Assembly: GCA_009667805.1 (NCBI GenBank)
Contig: CM019063.1
Coordinates: forward strand, 408,152,959 to 408,216,958
Length of the DNA: 64,000 nucleotides
Source: Leptobrachium leishanense
Lineage: Eukaryota; Chordata; Amphibia; Anura; Megophryidae
Direction: 5' to 3'
Position numbers and translations under genes: made by a program. The notes under the pieces were generated by a model that ran no database searches, was not told the origin of the DNA, and was given only the letters and a program-made list of their open reading frames with translations. Shown piece after piece: positions 11,218-21,450 of this stretch (within the stretch, counting starts at the first letter, position 1; each line of letters opens with the position of its first letter).

Positions 11218-12085
11218 GATACTATGGACCCTGTCGGGGGTTCTTAACCTAAAACCGGGACACAAAGGGAAAAAATGTATGTTTGCTCCTTTACCCTTGG
11301 TGTCCCAGTTTCACCAGCGGATTATGAGGCAGGCACTGAGTCCAGCAGCATGCCCCATAGCGGCCGCTGGGCTCACGGGTGCTCAGGACGGCGGTAAAGC
11401 ATCCCTTCCATGGAGTCTTCTGCCGCCGGGTCACATAACTGGCAGGATCTCGCCTCTTGCTTGGGATTCCCCCCCCCCCTGTCTCACTCTGCTCCCGGCG
11501 GCCAGAAACAGTGGATCGGGCTGCAGTTCTCGCCGCGGGATGAGAGGAGAGTATTTGATTTTTTTTGGGGCTTTTCAACTGCTGCTGATTTTGCAGCAAC
11601 GGAATCAATTAGCAGCAGCTCAGAGCTGGTGTTAAATTTTTCTGTTAGCGTCAGCTCTTAGTAACGAACCTCCTGTTTCCAACCCCAACCATTATATATT
11701 GTAAGTTCGCACAGGAAAAGGGCCCTCATTTCCTCCTGTACTGGTTTTTCAAATGTTGTTCAGTCTCAGTGTATTGTAACCCTGTCTATATGGTGCCCAT
11801 TGTTCAGCGCTGCGGAATATGCTGGCGCTATATAAATAAAGTATAATAATAATAATAACTAACGTTAGCACCTTGTGATCCTAATGCTAGTTAATCTCTG
11901 CTTGCACTTTGCGCTCCCCATGTTAAGTATAGGGAGCGCAAAGTACTTGTGGTGCAAACCGCTAATACCAATTCGCTCTCAGGTTTTTTTAACCTTTTAA
12001 CGAATCGGAGGTGATCTGTGCGGAGCGCTATCACCTCTTAAGATAGCAATAACGTGAGCGCTATTGTTAGGGCCCAATCGCATCC
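11218..12085. mobile_element. H3-type hairpin-rich element with a nested retroposon
   Basis: Collinear with 6,186-6,690 but longer on the left. It carries the cleanest copy of the imperfect hairpin (11,905-11,946: 'ctttgcgctccccatgtt' / 'agggagcgcaaag') and ends near 'attgttagggccc'. A 193-bp sequence is inserted at 11,667-11,859. Open frames at 11,279-11,661 lie inside this repeat and have no recognisable domain. Confidence 0.55.
11667..11859 (+). mobile_element. Nested short retroposon with (ATA)n tail
   Basis: It interrupts the H3 element between two copies of 'taacg' (11,662-11,666 and 11,860-11,864), as shown by comparison with the uninterrupted H3 sequence near 6,430-6,470. It ends in 'gcgctatataaataaa' plus an ATA-rich tail, as expected of a retroposed sequence. 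The same 3' words recur at 50,545-50,607. No tRNA-like promoter boxes are evident. Confidence 0.6.
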
Positions 12086-12699
12086 TGTATTATCTTTACG
12101 TTTTAGATACGAACAATGGGAAACTGCATAGAAATAGTTTTCAATGAGTTAAGAGTTTCTTGGTCACAAAAGCACATCTTTGAGGTCAATTGGGTAAATT
12201 ACTGTGGCATCTGTTCAACATTACAAAGAATTTCTCCTCTTATCGCCAACAGCCAGTTTATTAATGTTTCACTGGGTTATACTCTAGCTGTCTTAAAGAG
12301 TCTGTACTAGAATTCTGCAAGTTTTTTTTTATATATAAAAAATTCTGCAGCTGTTCCTTACTAGAAAGTCAAACCAGTCTCCTGAATTATTTGATAAATT
12401 CAGGCATACTTTTAAGCTCTTGCATTAGTCACACTAGGAAAGCAACGTTAGGTTGTAAGATTCTAAACTACGGAACACATCATTGATCAATGTCCTAGAT
12501 TCCTTGGTGCTGTGACTGTTAGTTGCTTTCCACAACAACAAACCTGCCCCTGCAGCAAAGCCTTAGGAGCAGCAGTAACAGGGAGCAACTGGTAAGAGAC
12601 ACAGCTATCATCATTATTTTTATCTGTTTGTAGTTTTATGAAAGAAGATTTTTAGTAGTTATTGGTTAAAACTATTCTGTATTATGCTTGCACTTTGGA
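12086..12699. other. Unassigned sequence
   Basis: No supported gene, RNA or repeat. It runs up to the target duplication of the hAT element beginning at 12,708. Confidence 0.5.
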
Positions 12700-12973
12700 T
12701 TTATGAGTCGGGATGAGCTGTTCGCGTTCGGACGGTTCGGAGTTCGACCCGAACTTTGGCAGTTCGAAAGTTCACGAATTTCGAACTTTTTGGGCGTGTT
12801 CGGTTCGGGTTCGAAGAAAAAAAAGAAATTTTGAAAAAAGTATAGAAAATGCTTAAAAAAATACTAAAAAATCTAGAAATAAAGAGACTCTTTACTGCAG
12901 AATATTATAAGCAACGGTTTATTAGATATTGAATTAAAAACTAATGTGTACATGGAAAGATTATCAACTCTTA

Positions 12974-13409
12974 GGCTAGGGACAGATGAGCGCATTTTCT
13001 GCGGCCACCGTCAAAATGTACGTCGATGCGTGCGCACGCATTTTTTCACGGAATACGCTTAAGTGGTCAGACGATGCGCAATTCTGGACGTATTTCATGA
13101 CGGTGGGGTGAAAAGAAGTCTAGGGAAATCCGGCTGTTTGAACGTTATGTTGGCCGCACACTAGCAGCGTCTGACATCTCCTAATCACGCACACACGCTG
13201 CTATGCGGCCGCAGCGCACTCTGTACGTCAGTACCAGCGGTTTAACGTTCTCGAAAAAATGCGTTCATTTTCCACTTGCGTTGCGCGGCCGGACTTTTGT
13301 GCGACCGTACTTCGTATATTGGCTGTCATTGCCCGTCATCTGCTGCTAGTGCGGCCGTGATTATGTGCGCCAGAACGCGCGTTCGCACTGCCTCAGTCTG
13401 ACCCTAGCC
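12974..13409. mobile_element. PIF/Harbinger-like MITE (H1 family)
   Basis: Inverted ends 'ggctagggacagatgagcgc' and 'agtctgaccctagcc'. The flanking triplets are TTA and TAA, close to the TWA target of PIF/Harbinger elements. It is strongly similar along its length to 13,886-14,310, for example around 'gcgttcattttccacttgcg'. CpG-rich and non-coding. Confidence 0.65.
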
Positions 13410-13625
13410 TAAATGACCTCTGTTCACAAACGGGCATAACACCAGGTGTTTTTAGTCTGGTAATCAATTTGATACATTGTACAATATACTGAGGGTGGGG
13501 TGGTGTCTGCTTCTGATTGAGATTTGAGAATTAATTTCCCTAAAACATCCTAATATGCTGCATTTAACTTGTGTTTGAAAAAAATCTAAAGCAATGTTAT
13601 TTTTCACCTCGGGATTAAACATTCA

Positions 13626-13796
13626 CAGGGTTATTCAGAGAGCGGTGAAAAGCAGGAGAATAACTGGAGAAGTGAAAATTCTAGGTCAAAATAGCCAAAC
13701 CAGAAAAATTCTCCCATTTCTCTCACTTTCCAAATAGGCTATTTGGTCTAGATTGTTCTCTTCTCTTGCCAGTTCTCCTGGCTTTCACCTCTCTCT
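13626..13796. mobile_element. Hairpin MITE (M1 family), right end lost
   Basis: Starts 'cagggttattcagagagcgg' and runs through the family core ('ctaggtcaaaatagcc', 'cactttccaaat'). It lacks the last ~11 bp where the next copy begins at 13,797. Confidence 0.75.
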
Positions 13797-14405
13797 CAGG
13801 GTTGTTCAGAGAAAGGTGAAAACCAGGAGAATGGCAGGAAAAGAGAACAATCTGGACCAAATAGCCGATTTGGAAAGTGAGATAAGGCTAGGGCCAGACT
13901 AACGCATTTTTCGCAGCGACCGTCAAAAAGTGCGTCCGAACGCATTGCCGTATTTTTCACTGATTGCGCGAAAACGGTCATATGATGCGCATTTTTGTGC
14001 GTGATTTTTTACGGATCCAAACCAAGAAACTTTGGGTGTCTGGACGTTATGTTGGCCGGGCATGAGCAGGGTCTGACGTCTCCAAATCACGCACACACGC
14101 CGCTAGTGGACGCAGCGCACTCTGTACGTCCGTACTAGCAGTTCTGCGTTCTCGAAAAAATGCGTTCATTTTCCACTTGCGTTGCGCAGCCGGACTTTCG
14201 TGCGACCGTACTTCGTATATTGGCCATCATTGCCCGTCATTTGCTGCTAGTGTGGCCGTGATTAAGTGCGCCTAAACGCACGTTAAAAATTCGCTAGTCT
14301 GACCCTAGCCTAAATGGGAGAATTTTTCTGGTTTGGCTATTTTGACCTAGAATTTTCCATTCTCCAGTCATTCTCCTGCTCTTCACCGCTCTCTGAATAA
14401 CCCTG
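13797..14405. mobile_element. Hairpin MITE (M1 family) split by a Harbinger-like insertion
   Basis: Starts 'cagggttgttcagagaaagg' and ends 'ctctctgaataaccctg'-type. Removing 13,886-14,310 and one TAA restores the usual ~180-bp palindrome, whose centre reads 'gtgagataaatgggagaatt' in intact copies such as 34,618-34,637. Confidence 0.8.
13886..14310. mobile_element. PIF/Harbinger-like MITE nested in an M1 MITE
   Basis: 425 bp with ends 'ggctagggccagactaacgc' and 'ctagtctgaccctagcc'. The duplicated target TAA lies at 13,883-13,885 and 14,311-14,313. The empty site is known from the intact M1 palindrome, so the 3-bp duplication is firm. Ends plus TAA duplication are the hallmark of PIF/Harbinger. 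Confidence 0.8.
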
Positions 14406-14406
14406 A

Positions 14407-14558
14407 CAGGGTTATTCAGAGAAAGGTGAAACTCAGGAGAATGACTGGAGAATGGAAAATTCTAGGTCAAAATAGCCGAACCAGAAAAATTCTCCCATTT
14501 ATCTCACTTTCCAAATCGGCTTTTTGGTCTAGAAGTTTCCATTCTCCTGCTTTTCACC
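14407..14558. mobile_element. Hairpin MITE (M1 family), right end truncated
   Basis: Begins 'cagggttattcagagaaagg' one base after the previous copy ends. It follows the family to 'ttctcctgcttttcacc' and then breaks off into hAT-element sequence. Confidence 0.75.
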
Positions 14559-15064
14559 ACCAAAAAATCAGTAAACTTTTTCTGTGTGTCTGAAAATGTC
14601 TCCTCTTTTCATACAGACTGCCGCCCCAAGCAGTTGTTTATGGATAGATTAAAGGAAAAGCATTTACCGTCATTTGAAATGTAATTTTTTGGTTTGTACA
14701 TATTTCTATACATCCTAGAAATCCGCCACTTCACGGGCAGGTTATGGGGACCTCCTAGGCACGATATTTGAAGGAATTTTTCATTTTTATTTTTAACCCT
14801 TATTTCATGGAAAACTCACTGTCCCTTTAAAAACGTTTTTTTTTAACTTTTTGTCCTTGTTTCCTGTCCCCCAGGGCACTACCCGGACCCCCATACACCT
14901 TTTATGGCAAATATGTAGCATATATGCCCTCTTGGAGGGCACTCCAAAAAACCGAATTTTCAGCCCCATTGACTTGCATGGGGGTTCGGTCCCGAACAAA
15001 TGGGAAGTTCGGGTTCTGGCTCGATCCGAACTCGGGGAGTGTTCGGCTCATCCCTATTTATGAG

Positions 15065-15530
15065 TATAGCAACTTTTGTTTATGTTCTTTTCAGTGGGTG
15101 TGATGGACATTGATTCATTTTGAAGGTCTAAAGCAACATGGGATAGCCTAGTATAACACCAAGGAAATTATAGTGTGTTTTAAAGCTGTATCACCAGCCA
15201 ACAGGGTAAAGAAATGCTGTGTAAACTGTAATTCCTAAATTGGAAGGCACCATGGAGCGCTGTTTAGCTACATGGGCAAATATACTATTATCTTGGTGGC
15301 AATATCTGAAATCTCAGGCCACTCCAAATCCAAAAATGATATCTGCTTCAAAGTTTTCTTTGTCATCCAGAGACTGTAAAATATACACATGTGAGTGTAT
15401 TGTCACCATGGGGACTAGCTTTAGGAAATACTGGTAATGGGAGCTAGTTAGTTTAGGGTTAATAAGGGCACATATTGAGAGTTAAAGGTATGGCAGGGTT
15501 TTGTGGGCAAATAGAATAAAGCAAGGTGAG
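15065..15530. other. Unassigned sequence
   Basis: No supported gene or repeat. The plus-strand open frame at 15,240-15,437 shows no recognisable motif. Confidence 0.45.
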
Positions 15531-15555
15531 ATATATATATATATATATATATATA
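15531..15555. repeat. (TA)n microsatellite
   Basis: An uninterrupted alternating AT run directly precedes the repeat starting at 15,556. It may be the target into which that element inserted. Confidence 0.85.
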
Positions 15556-15959
15556 CTAGCTTTTGCCCGCGACTTCGCTCGCGTGGCTTTTAGCAATGTT
15601 AATATTGATGTCAATACAATGAATATAAAGTCATGACAAGAATATAATTTTCCCCCTTTATTTAGGATTTGTTAAAATAGTTTTTTAAAAGAAACATGAG
15701 GTTTTTTTGGTAGAACCCCCCACTTGGGATTTTTGGAAAATGGTAAAATTGTTTTTGGTTTTTTTGCACAAAGATTGTAAATATTGAATTTCACACCTGT
15801 AACATCATTGGTTTTTGAAATATAGGTATAGTGATAGAGGTATTCATCCCCTTTTTGCCCCCCCCCCACTGGATTTTTGGAAAATGGTAAAATACGTGTT
15901 TTATTTTTAAGACGAATCTAAATACCAATTTTCACGTCTGTAACATCTTCTGTTTTTGA

Positions 15960-16143
15960 GAAAGGATTTTACCAGGAAGGATACATTGTGATTTCTCTCG
16001 TTTTCAAGTATGTCCTGGGTGGCGAGTATGTACCGTTAGGTGTCTTGCCCAAGGACACTTACTGGAGAGGTGCTCGTCGGGATCGAACCCATGACTCCAC
16101 AGGCTCTCTCCACGCAGAGCAGTGATGTTACCTCTACTCCACC
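15960..16143 (-). mobile_element. tRNA-derived SINE inside the array
   Basis: Read on the minus strand it has a B-box-like 'gggttcgatcccgac' near 16,079-16,092 and an upstream tRNA-like head starting around 16,140. Then follows 'gtgtccttgggcaagacacc' and a tail ending 'ccttcctggtaaaatcctttc'. The head-B box-tail order is that of a tRNA-derived SINE. The tail part recurs at 43,776-43,831. It replaces part of one array monomer, so an insertion plus deletion occurred here. Confidence 0.65.
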
Positions 16144-17157
16144 CACATGTGTTTTTTCATTTTTCAAGAAGATTGCAAGTGCCAAATTTCACACCTGTAA
16201 CATCTTTGGTTTTTGGAAATATAGGTATACTGATAAATGTATTCAACCCCTCTTTTTTCCCCCTCCCACTGGATTTTTGGAAAACGGTAAAATAGGTGTT
16301 TTTTGTTTCTCAAGACGAATCTAAATACCAATTTTCACGTCTGTAACATCTTCTGTTTTTGAGATGTAGGTATCCTGTTTAAAAGCATTCACCCCCCCTT
16401 TTTTTACCCCCACTTGGATTTTTGGAAAATGGTAAAACACGTGTTTCTCTATTTTCAAAAGATTGTAATTACCAAACTTCACACCTGTAACATCTTGGTT
16501 TTTGAAATATAGATATACTGATAAAAGTATTCACACCCCTTTCCCCCGACCACCCCTCTTAACTGGATTTTTGGAAAATGGTAAAACGCATGTTTGGTTT
16601 ATTGCACGAAGATTGTAAATACCAAATTTCACACCTGTAACCAATCTGTGTTTTTTGAAATATAGGTATAATTATAAAAGTATTCAACCCCCCCTTTTTG
16701 CCCCCACACTGGATTTTTGGAAAATGGTAAAATAGGTGTTTTTATATTTCTCAAGATGAATCTAAATACCAATTTTCACGTTTGTAACATCTGCTGTTTT
16801 TGAGATATAGGTATCCTGTTTAAAAGTATTCAGCCCCCTTTTTTCACCCCCCACTTGGGAGTTTTGGAAAATTGTAAAACACCTGTTTATTTTTCAAGAT
16901 GATTGTAAATACCAAATTTCACGTCTGTAACATCTTTGGTTTTTGAAATATAGGTATACTGATGAAAGTATTCAGACCCCTTTCCCCTGACCCCCCCTTA
17001 TTTGGATTTGTGGAAAATGGCAAAACACATGTTTGATTTTTTTTCACGAATATTGTAAATACCAAATTTCATACCCGTAACATCTTCGGTTTTTGAAATA
17101 TAGGTATACTGATAAAAGTATTCAACCCCCATTTTGGCCCCCCCAAGGAATTTTCAG

Positions 17158-17562
17158 ACCTGAGCGGGCCCCCACCGTAGAGCAGGCCACTAGTGCTGTT
17201 GCTCGTCCTCAGGATCCTCACACACCCCCCTTTTCTCACTATAAGTATACAGGGTCATCCAGACGTGGACCCCTTGCTTGATGTGCCTAGAGGGGTGTCA
17301 GCTATACCCTCCTGACGAGGCCCAAGAAGGCCAAAACGATCGTCGGGGGTTGTTGCACCTCTCGTGTAGGGATGATGTCCTTGGCAATCAGCACTGGCCA
17401 CCCTTTTTGGGTGAGAGCAGGCTCATTGCATATGGAGCATTCATCCCTGTAATGGCACATACAAGCTAAAACCTTGTGAGACCTGAGCGGGCCCCCACCG
17501 TAAAGCAGGCCACTAGTGTTGTTGCTCGTCCTCAGGATCCTCACACATCCCCCTTTTCTCAC
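17158..17562 (+). mobile_element. 405-bp hammerhead-ribozyme insertion with terminal direct repeats
   Basis: The insertion is bounded by a perfect 13-bp duplication 'aaggaattttcag' (17,145-17,157 and 17,563-17,575) that derives from the array monomer. The first 82 bp (17,158-17,239) are repeated at the end (17,481-17,562) with three or four differences, so the sequence equals about 1.25 copies of a 323-bp unit. A hammerhead motif lies inside the unit. Tandem units with one hammerhead per unit and 10-16 bp target duplications are features of Penelope-like retroelement repeats and of animal retrozymes. No protein is encoded, so it was mobilised in trans. Confidence 0.8.
17306..17350 (+). ncRNA. 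Hammerhead ribozyme motif, type I-like, core base altered
   Basis: Conserved CUGACGA at 17,312-17,318. Helix II is GGCC (17,319-17,322) with GGCC (17,329-17,332) around a 6-nt loop. The next four bases are AAAA instead of GAAA. Helix III plus loop is the palindrome ACGAUCGU (17,336-17,343). The cleavage triplet GUC ends at 17,344. Helix I pairs 17,306-17,311 with 17,345-17,350: six pairs, one of them G-U. The single core departure is A for G12 at 17,333, in a CpG context, so deamination of an active ancestor is likely. This copy is probably inactive because G12 is essential. Confidence 0.8.
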
Positions 17563-18021
17563 AAGGAATTTTCAGAACATGGTAAAATACGTGTTGTTTT
17601 ATTTCACAAGACAAATCTAAATACCAATTTTCATGCCTGTAACATCTTCTGTTTTGGAGATACAGGTATCCTGTTTAAAACATTTAAAATATTCAACCCC
17701 TTTTTTCGCCCCCACTTGATTTTTGAAAAACGGTAAAATACGTGTTTTTTTATTTTTCAAGACGAATCTAAATACCGACTTTCACATCTGTAGCATCTTC
17801 TGTTTTTGAGCTATAGGTATCCTGTTTAAAATATTCAACCCCCTTATGGGTGGATTTAAAATATTCAACAACCCTTATGGGTGGATTTTCCAAAAATCCT
17901 TCCTTAGTGGGTGCCTACATCATAAAAACAGTGCACTTTCAAAATTTCACGTTCCTAGGTTAAACGGTTTCAGCTGGGCGTTGATGAGTCAGTCAGTCAG
18001 GACTTTCGCGTTTATATATAT

Positions 18022-19041
18022 AGATCTCCTCATGGGAAATCTCCCCTCCCTTATAGATGCCCTATTTAATAGAGATGGTGAATGTAGACCATTGATTTCT
18101 ATTTGGGTTTCCTTATATTGTTTATATGGTCGTTGGTCATACCTTCATGCAGGTTGAAAATTGCGTTATGGAGTACCAGAGAGAGTGCAGTGACTCGAAG
18201 TAATGGCAAATTAACATCATTGCTCTCACATTGAAAATAGGAATCTAAAGAAATCAGTTTGCTATACCTTTTACTTTGTGCCATTCCACTTTTAAACTTT
18301 CTCTCAATTTTATGAAAATGCCTCTCCAGCATGAAAAAACTGTTTCCGCAGTGTGCTCGAAATGGATATAATCGTGAAGATATTACGAGTTTTTTTTCTC
18401 TCGCTCTTATTATTATTAAGAGCAACCTGGACCTACTTATGCCGGTCTTGTAGTAAGTCAGTGTGTCAGGGTGAGTGATAGTGTAGCTGGTGCATCGCTC
18501 CTGATAAATTACTATGCTGCTTCAAAATGACTTAATTGTGCTGTTCCACTGAGCCAGGCCTCAGAAGCAGGATGCTTGAACGTGTAACATTCTTAATAAA
18601 GTAGTTGCAGCTACATTTCCTGCTTTGTATAGGTCACAAATAACCATAATGTCGCAAGGGGATAGAAGTCAGAACAGAAAAGTACATCTAATATATCAGC
18701 TAGAATCACGCATAGCAGTACTTTGTGGTTATCAAATGCTTGAACTATTACCTCATGAAGATGCTATACGTGACTAGGTTAATTGTTTGGGTGATATTGT
18801 GGAAAAATGCAAAGAACAATGCACATTCTGAGGCAGGAAAAAGTGCTCTAATGGTCCAACGCAGCCAAACTCCCAGATAGAAAGAGAGAAGGACCAGGCA
18901 ATAGAATTCTAAAGCGTGACAGATTATTGGACATATAAAAAGAGAAATGTTTCTCTCACAACCGCCTCTATCTGGACTTGGGAAAGGCTACAAAGAAGGA
19001 CAGAGGAAGCTTTGTTTTTTTAAGTGTGTCCAATGAACCAC
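18022..19041. other. Unassigned sequence
   Basis: No supported gene. Minus-strand open frame 18,099-18,425 is basic and leucine-rich but has no recognised motif. Confidence 0.45.
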
Positions 19042-19240
19042 CTTAGAAACATAGAAACATAGAAAAATGTCGGCAGATAAGAACCTTTCGGCCCATCTAG
19101 TCTGCCCAATTACATGGATACTGTACCTGGATTTATCTTTTGTTTAGGATAGCCTTATGCCTATCTCATGCTTGCTTACATTCAATTACTGTTTTGGCCT
19201 CTACCACTATAGAAACATAGAAAAAACCTTGCTTTGGAAG
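19042..19240 (+). mobile_element. Anuran-type dispersed retroposon
   Basis: Contains 'cggcagataagaacc', 'cccatctagtctgcccaatt' and a 'ttggcctctaccac' end. These are words I know from a high-copy anuran repeat. A 17-bp word 'atagaaacatagaaaaa' flanks it on both sides. This may be a target duplication, although the consensus itself begins with a similar word. No tRNA-like boxes are seen. Confidence 0.6.
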
Positions 19241-19984
19241 ATGTGATAGGCTGCTATTACAACCAAAGCATTGCCCATTTGGAGTGTCCAATCAGGGCCT
19301 TGTTTTAGAATTTGAGTGCTTGGTCCAACTCACTTTAGATGCCCTGGTTAATATTGTGTTTTTTTTACCTTTAAGAAGGATAGCCCCTTTGGGTTGCGTT
19401 ATCCCAGTGTGTATGCCTGCCAGGATAATATTCTGCATGGCATTGTAGCCAATCGGGATTGCTCATACATGAGCACTACATTAGTGCTTGTTTAAGGACT
19501 TTACAAAGCCTGGATTTTAAATATTTAAGCACTGTGAATGTCATTAAACAAGTGCGTGTTATTTATTTTTCTCGCAGTCCTCCCAGAAACACCAGGTTAC
19601 TACCTAGGGCAGTCGAATGATGGGGAGGGTTGAGGGAAAACTGTGACCTGGAAGGTCTGAACTTCATATAAGAGGTGTAGTTTGTTCTGAGGCCCTACAG
19701 ACTGCAGCACAGTGGTGTTATGTGCGTTCCTGGATCTTAATGTATTCACAGCACAACAATGTATGGTAATGTTTCCATTATGTTTTACAACTGATTGTAA
19801 AAATGAGATTAGATAGTAAATCATTTTAGAGCAAGATCAAGGCAGCGAATATTGATAGAGTAAAATAAAAGTCCTGCTGCTGCTCGTGCTGACATAAAGT
19901 AAACGAGGCAAGTCATTCCTTGGTTTAAGAAGAAGACAATTTTTGTGGCTTTTTAGCCTTGCAAAAAGAAATCCAAATTAATGG
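19241..19984. other. Unassigned sequence
   Basis: No gene, RNA or shared repeat identified. The minus-strand open frame at 19,600-19,824 lacks recognisable features. Confidence 0.45.
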
Positions 19985-20175
19985 AATACATCCGATTCTA
20001 CTTGGATTCGGCTGATTACAGCAGATCAGTTTGGATCAATTCGGGAATTTTTTATTCAGACATCATTTCTGTTTTGACATCTGCAATTAGGAATTCAGAC
20101 TGATCTGATTCGCCGAATTGCCGTCTATTTGGCTGAATTCCAAAATGATCCGAACTGAATCACACACCACTATTG
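19985..20175. mobile_element. Word-biased hAT-like element, degenerate
   Basis: Built from repeated 'gattcggctga', 'gatcagt' and 'gaattc' words on both strands. The right end 'gaatcacacaccactatt' resembles a hAT terminus. A matching left end and 8-bp duplication are not clear. Confidence 0.35.
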
Positions 20176-20219
20176 GACACTGCATCGACATGAAAGAAAA
20201 TCAAATTCAGGGTCGATAA

Positions 20220-20972
20220 ATCTAAAGTTGTTACTCAGAGAGTGAGTTAAATTCACTGACCCTGCGGTGAATTAAGCAATCACCGTAGGGTCCCCAAAGT
20301 GCGGCGAATCAACATGCTGAAAGCATCCGAAAAACCACTGCAAAACCACCAAATGCATCAACCAAACAGACCGCCAAATCGAGTTGAAAAAAGTAAAAGA
20401 ACTGTCAAACAGAGCGCCCTCCGGCCGCCAAAAAAAAAGCTGAAAGCCGCCGAACAGGGATAAAAAAACAAAAAAAACACTGCAACTTTTAAAAATATTG
20501 CATGAAAACGCACGGAAATTAATATATAAGGTCCTATGAAAACTAATAAAAAGGTCTGTAACAGAAAACAAATGTTACTGAAAAATGCCTAAAACATCCT
20601 AAAAAATAAAGGCTTAATGACTTTTTGCTGCAAATGAAATGAATAAATGGTTGACTAAATATTTAAGAAAACAGGGACATTTTCAGCATTGAAACCTATG
20701 GGATTCGCCTGTTTAAACCTGTTGAACGTAACCCCAGAAAATTAGGGCATTTCACTGACCATTCGTTGCAGTTCGGTGTTCTCTGAATAGATTAACTAGT
20801 ACGTCTATGAGGAAGTTGCTGAAGATCACCGTAATTTGCCAAATATTATCACCAAATTTTGGCGAACTGCCTGCTTCAGAATAGCTGATTGGCCACAAAA
20901 TTGAATTGACGGGGAAATTCACTGTTCGGTGCAATCTCGTGGCCAATTCAGTGACCTTTAAATTATCCCTTA
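20220..20972. mobile_element. Diverged relative of the M2 transposon
   Basis: The left end 'gttactcagagagtgag' resembles the M2 terminus with substitutions; the right end 'aattatccctta' is weaker. The interior has the same 'accctgcggtgaattaagca', 'gggtccccaaagtgc' and 'aaaataaaggctt' landmarks. The open frame on the minus strand is within this repeat. Confidence 0.5.
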
Positions 20973-21450
20973 AGTCTAAATTGAAAGTTTTAGCCTTTCA
21001 GGCTTGCATAACCTTGCCATCTATATGGCAGATAGTGCATTTCTGCTGTGTTTATATATGTGTTTGTGTGTTTGTATGAGAGTGTGTTTATGTGAGTGCT
21101 TCCTGTCAACTTCATAAATTTTTGCTTGAAGTGCTTGGTCTCCGATGTCTGCATTTCCTGTTTACTATGTGCTGAGATCATTTATATATAGTATCTATAT
21201 GCCACTTAAAACATAAGAAGTTTTATGGTAATATTTTCAACCCTCTAAAAGCCAATGAGGATTTGTAACGCCAGTGTTATCCTTAAGGACCTTGTTCTGA
21301 CATTTATTTACTGTATATAAATGACACCTCAGTCACAGTTGGAGAAAACACTGAATTATAGTTATTCACAGGGATTTATTTTTCCAAGTTTCGAGTATTA
21401 GATGCTTATTAGCAAACATGCAATCACGGGACTGTCTTTCAAATCATTCA
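20973..21450. other. Unassigned sequence
   Basis: Contains a short TG-rich stretch near 21,055-21,100 but no supported gene or transposon end. Confidence 0.45.

Larger units (their letters stand above)
12708..15056. mobile_element. hAT-type non-autonomous element, heavily invaded
   Basis: Flanked by identical 8-bp 'tttatgag' (12,700-12,707 and 15,057-15,064). Termini 'tcgggatgagc' and 'gctcatcccta' are imperfect inverted repeats. Next to both ends the sequence is rich in 'gttcgg/ccgaac' words. The core at 12,846-12,945 matches the AT-rich core of the 7,782 element in reverse. Most of the length comes from later insertions: a Harbinger-like element (12,974-13,409), three hairpin MITEs (13,626-14,558) and another Harbinger-like element inside one of them. 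No transposase remains. Confidence 0.8.
15556..18021 (+). repeat. Dispersed repeat containing an array of ~146-bp monomers
   Basis: Left flank 'tagcttttgcccgcgacttc'; right flank 'gatgagtcagtcagtcagga' followed by 'ctttcgcgtttatata'. Between them lie monomers marked by 'ggatttttggaaaatggtaa' at about 15,727, 15,871, 16,271, 16,415, 16,565, 16,711, 16,855, 17,003, 17,147 and 17,716. Monomers are of types A ('gacgaatctaaatacc', 'ggtatcctgttt') and B ('agattgtaaatacc', 'ggtatactgat'). The order A-B1-B2 recurs with a 438-440 bp period. Two later insertions interrupt it. There is no coding capacity. I recall similar flank words from arthropod repeat families but cannot name a family. Confidence 0.75.

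Noticed and set aside
16040..16143. tRNA gene suggested by a B-box-like sequence
   Set aside because: No full cloverleaf; the B box is followed by a SINE body and tail that recurs at 43.8 kb.
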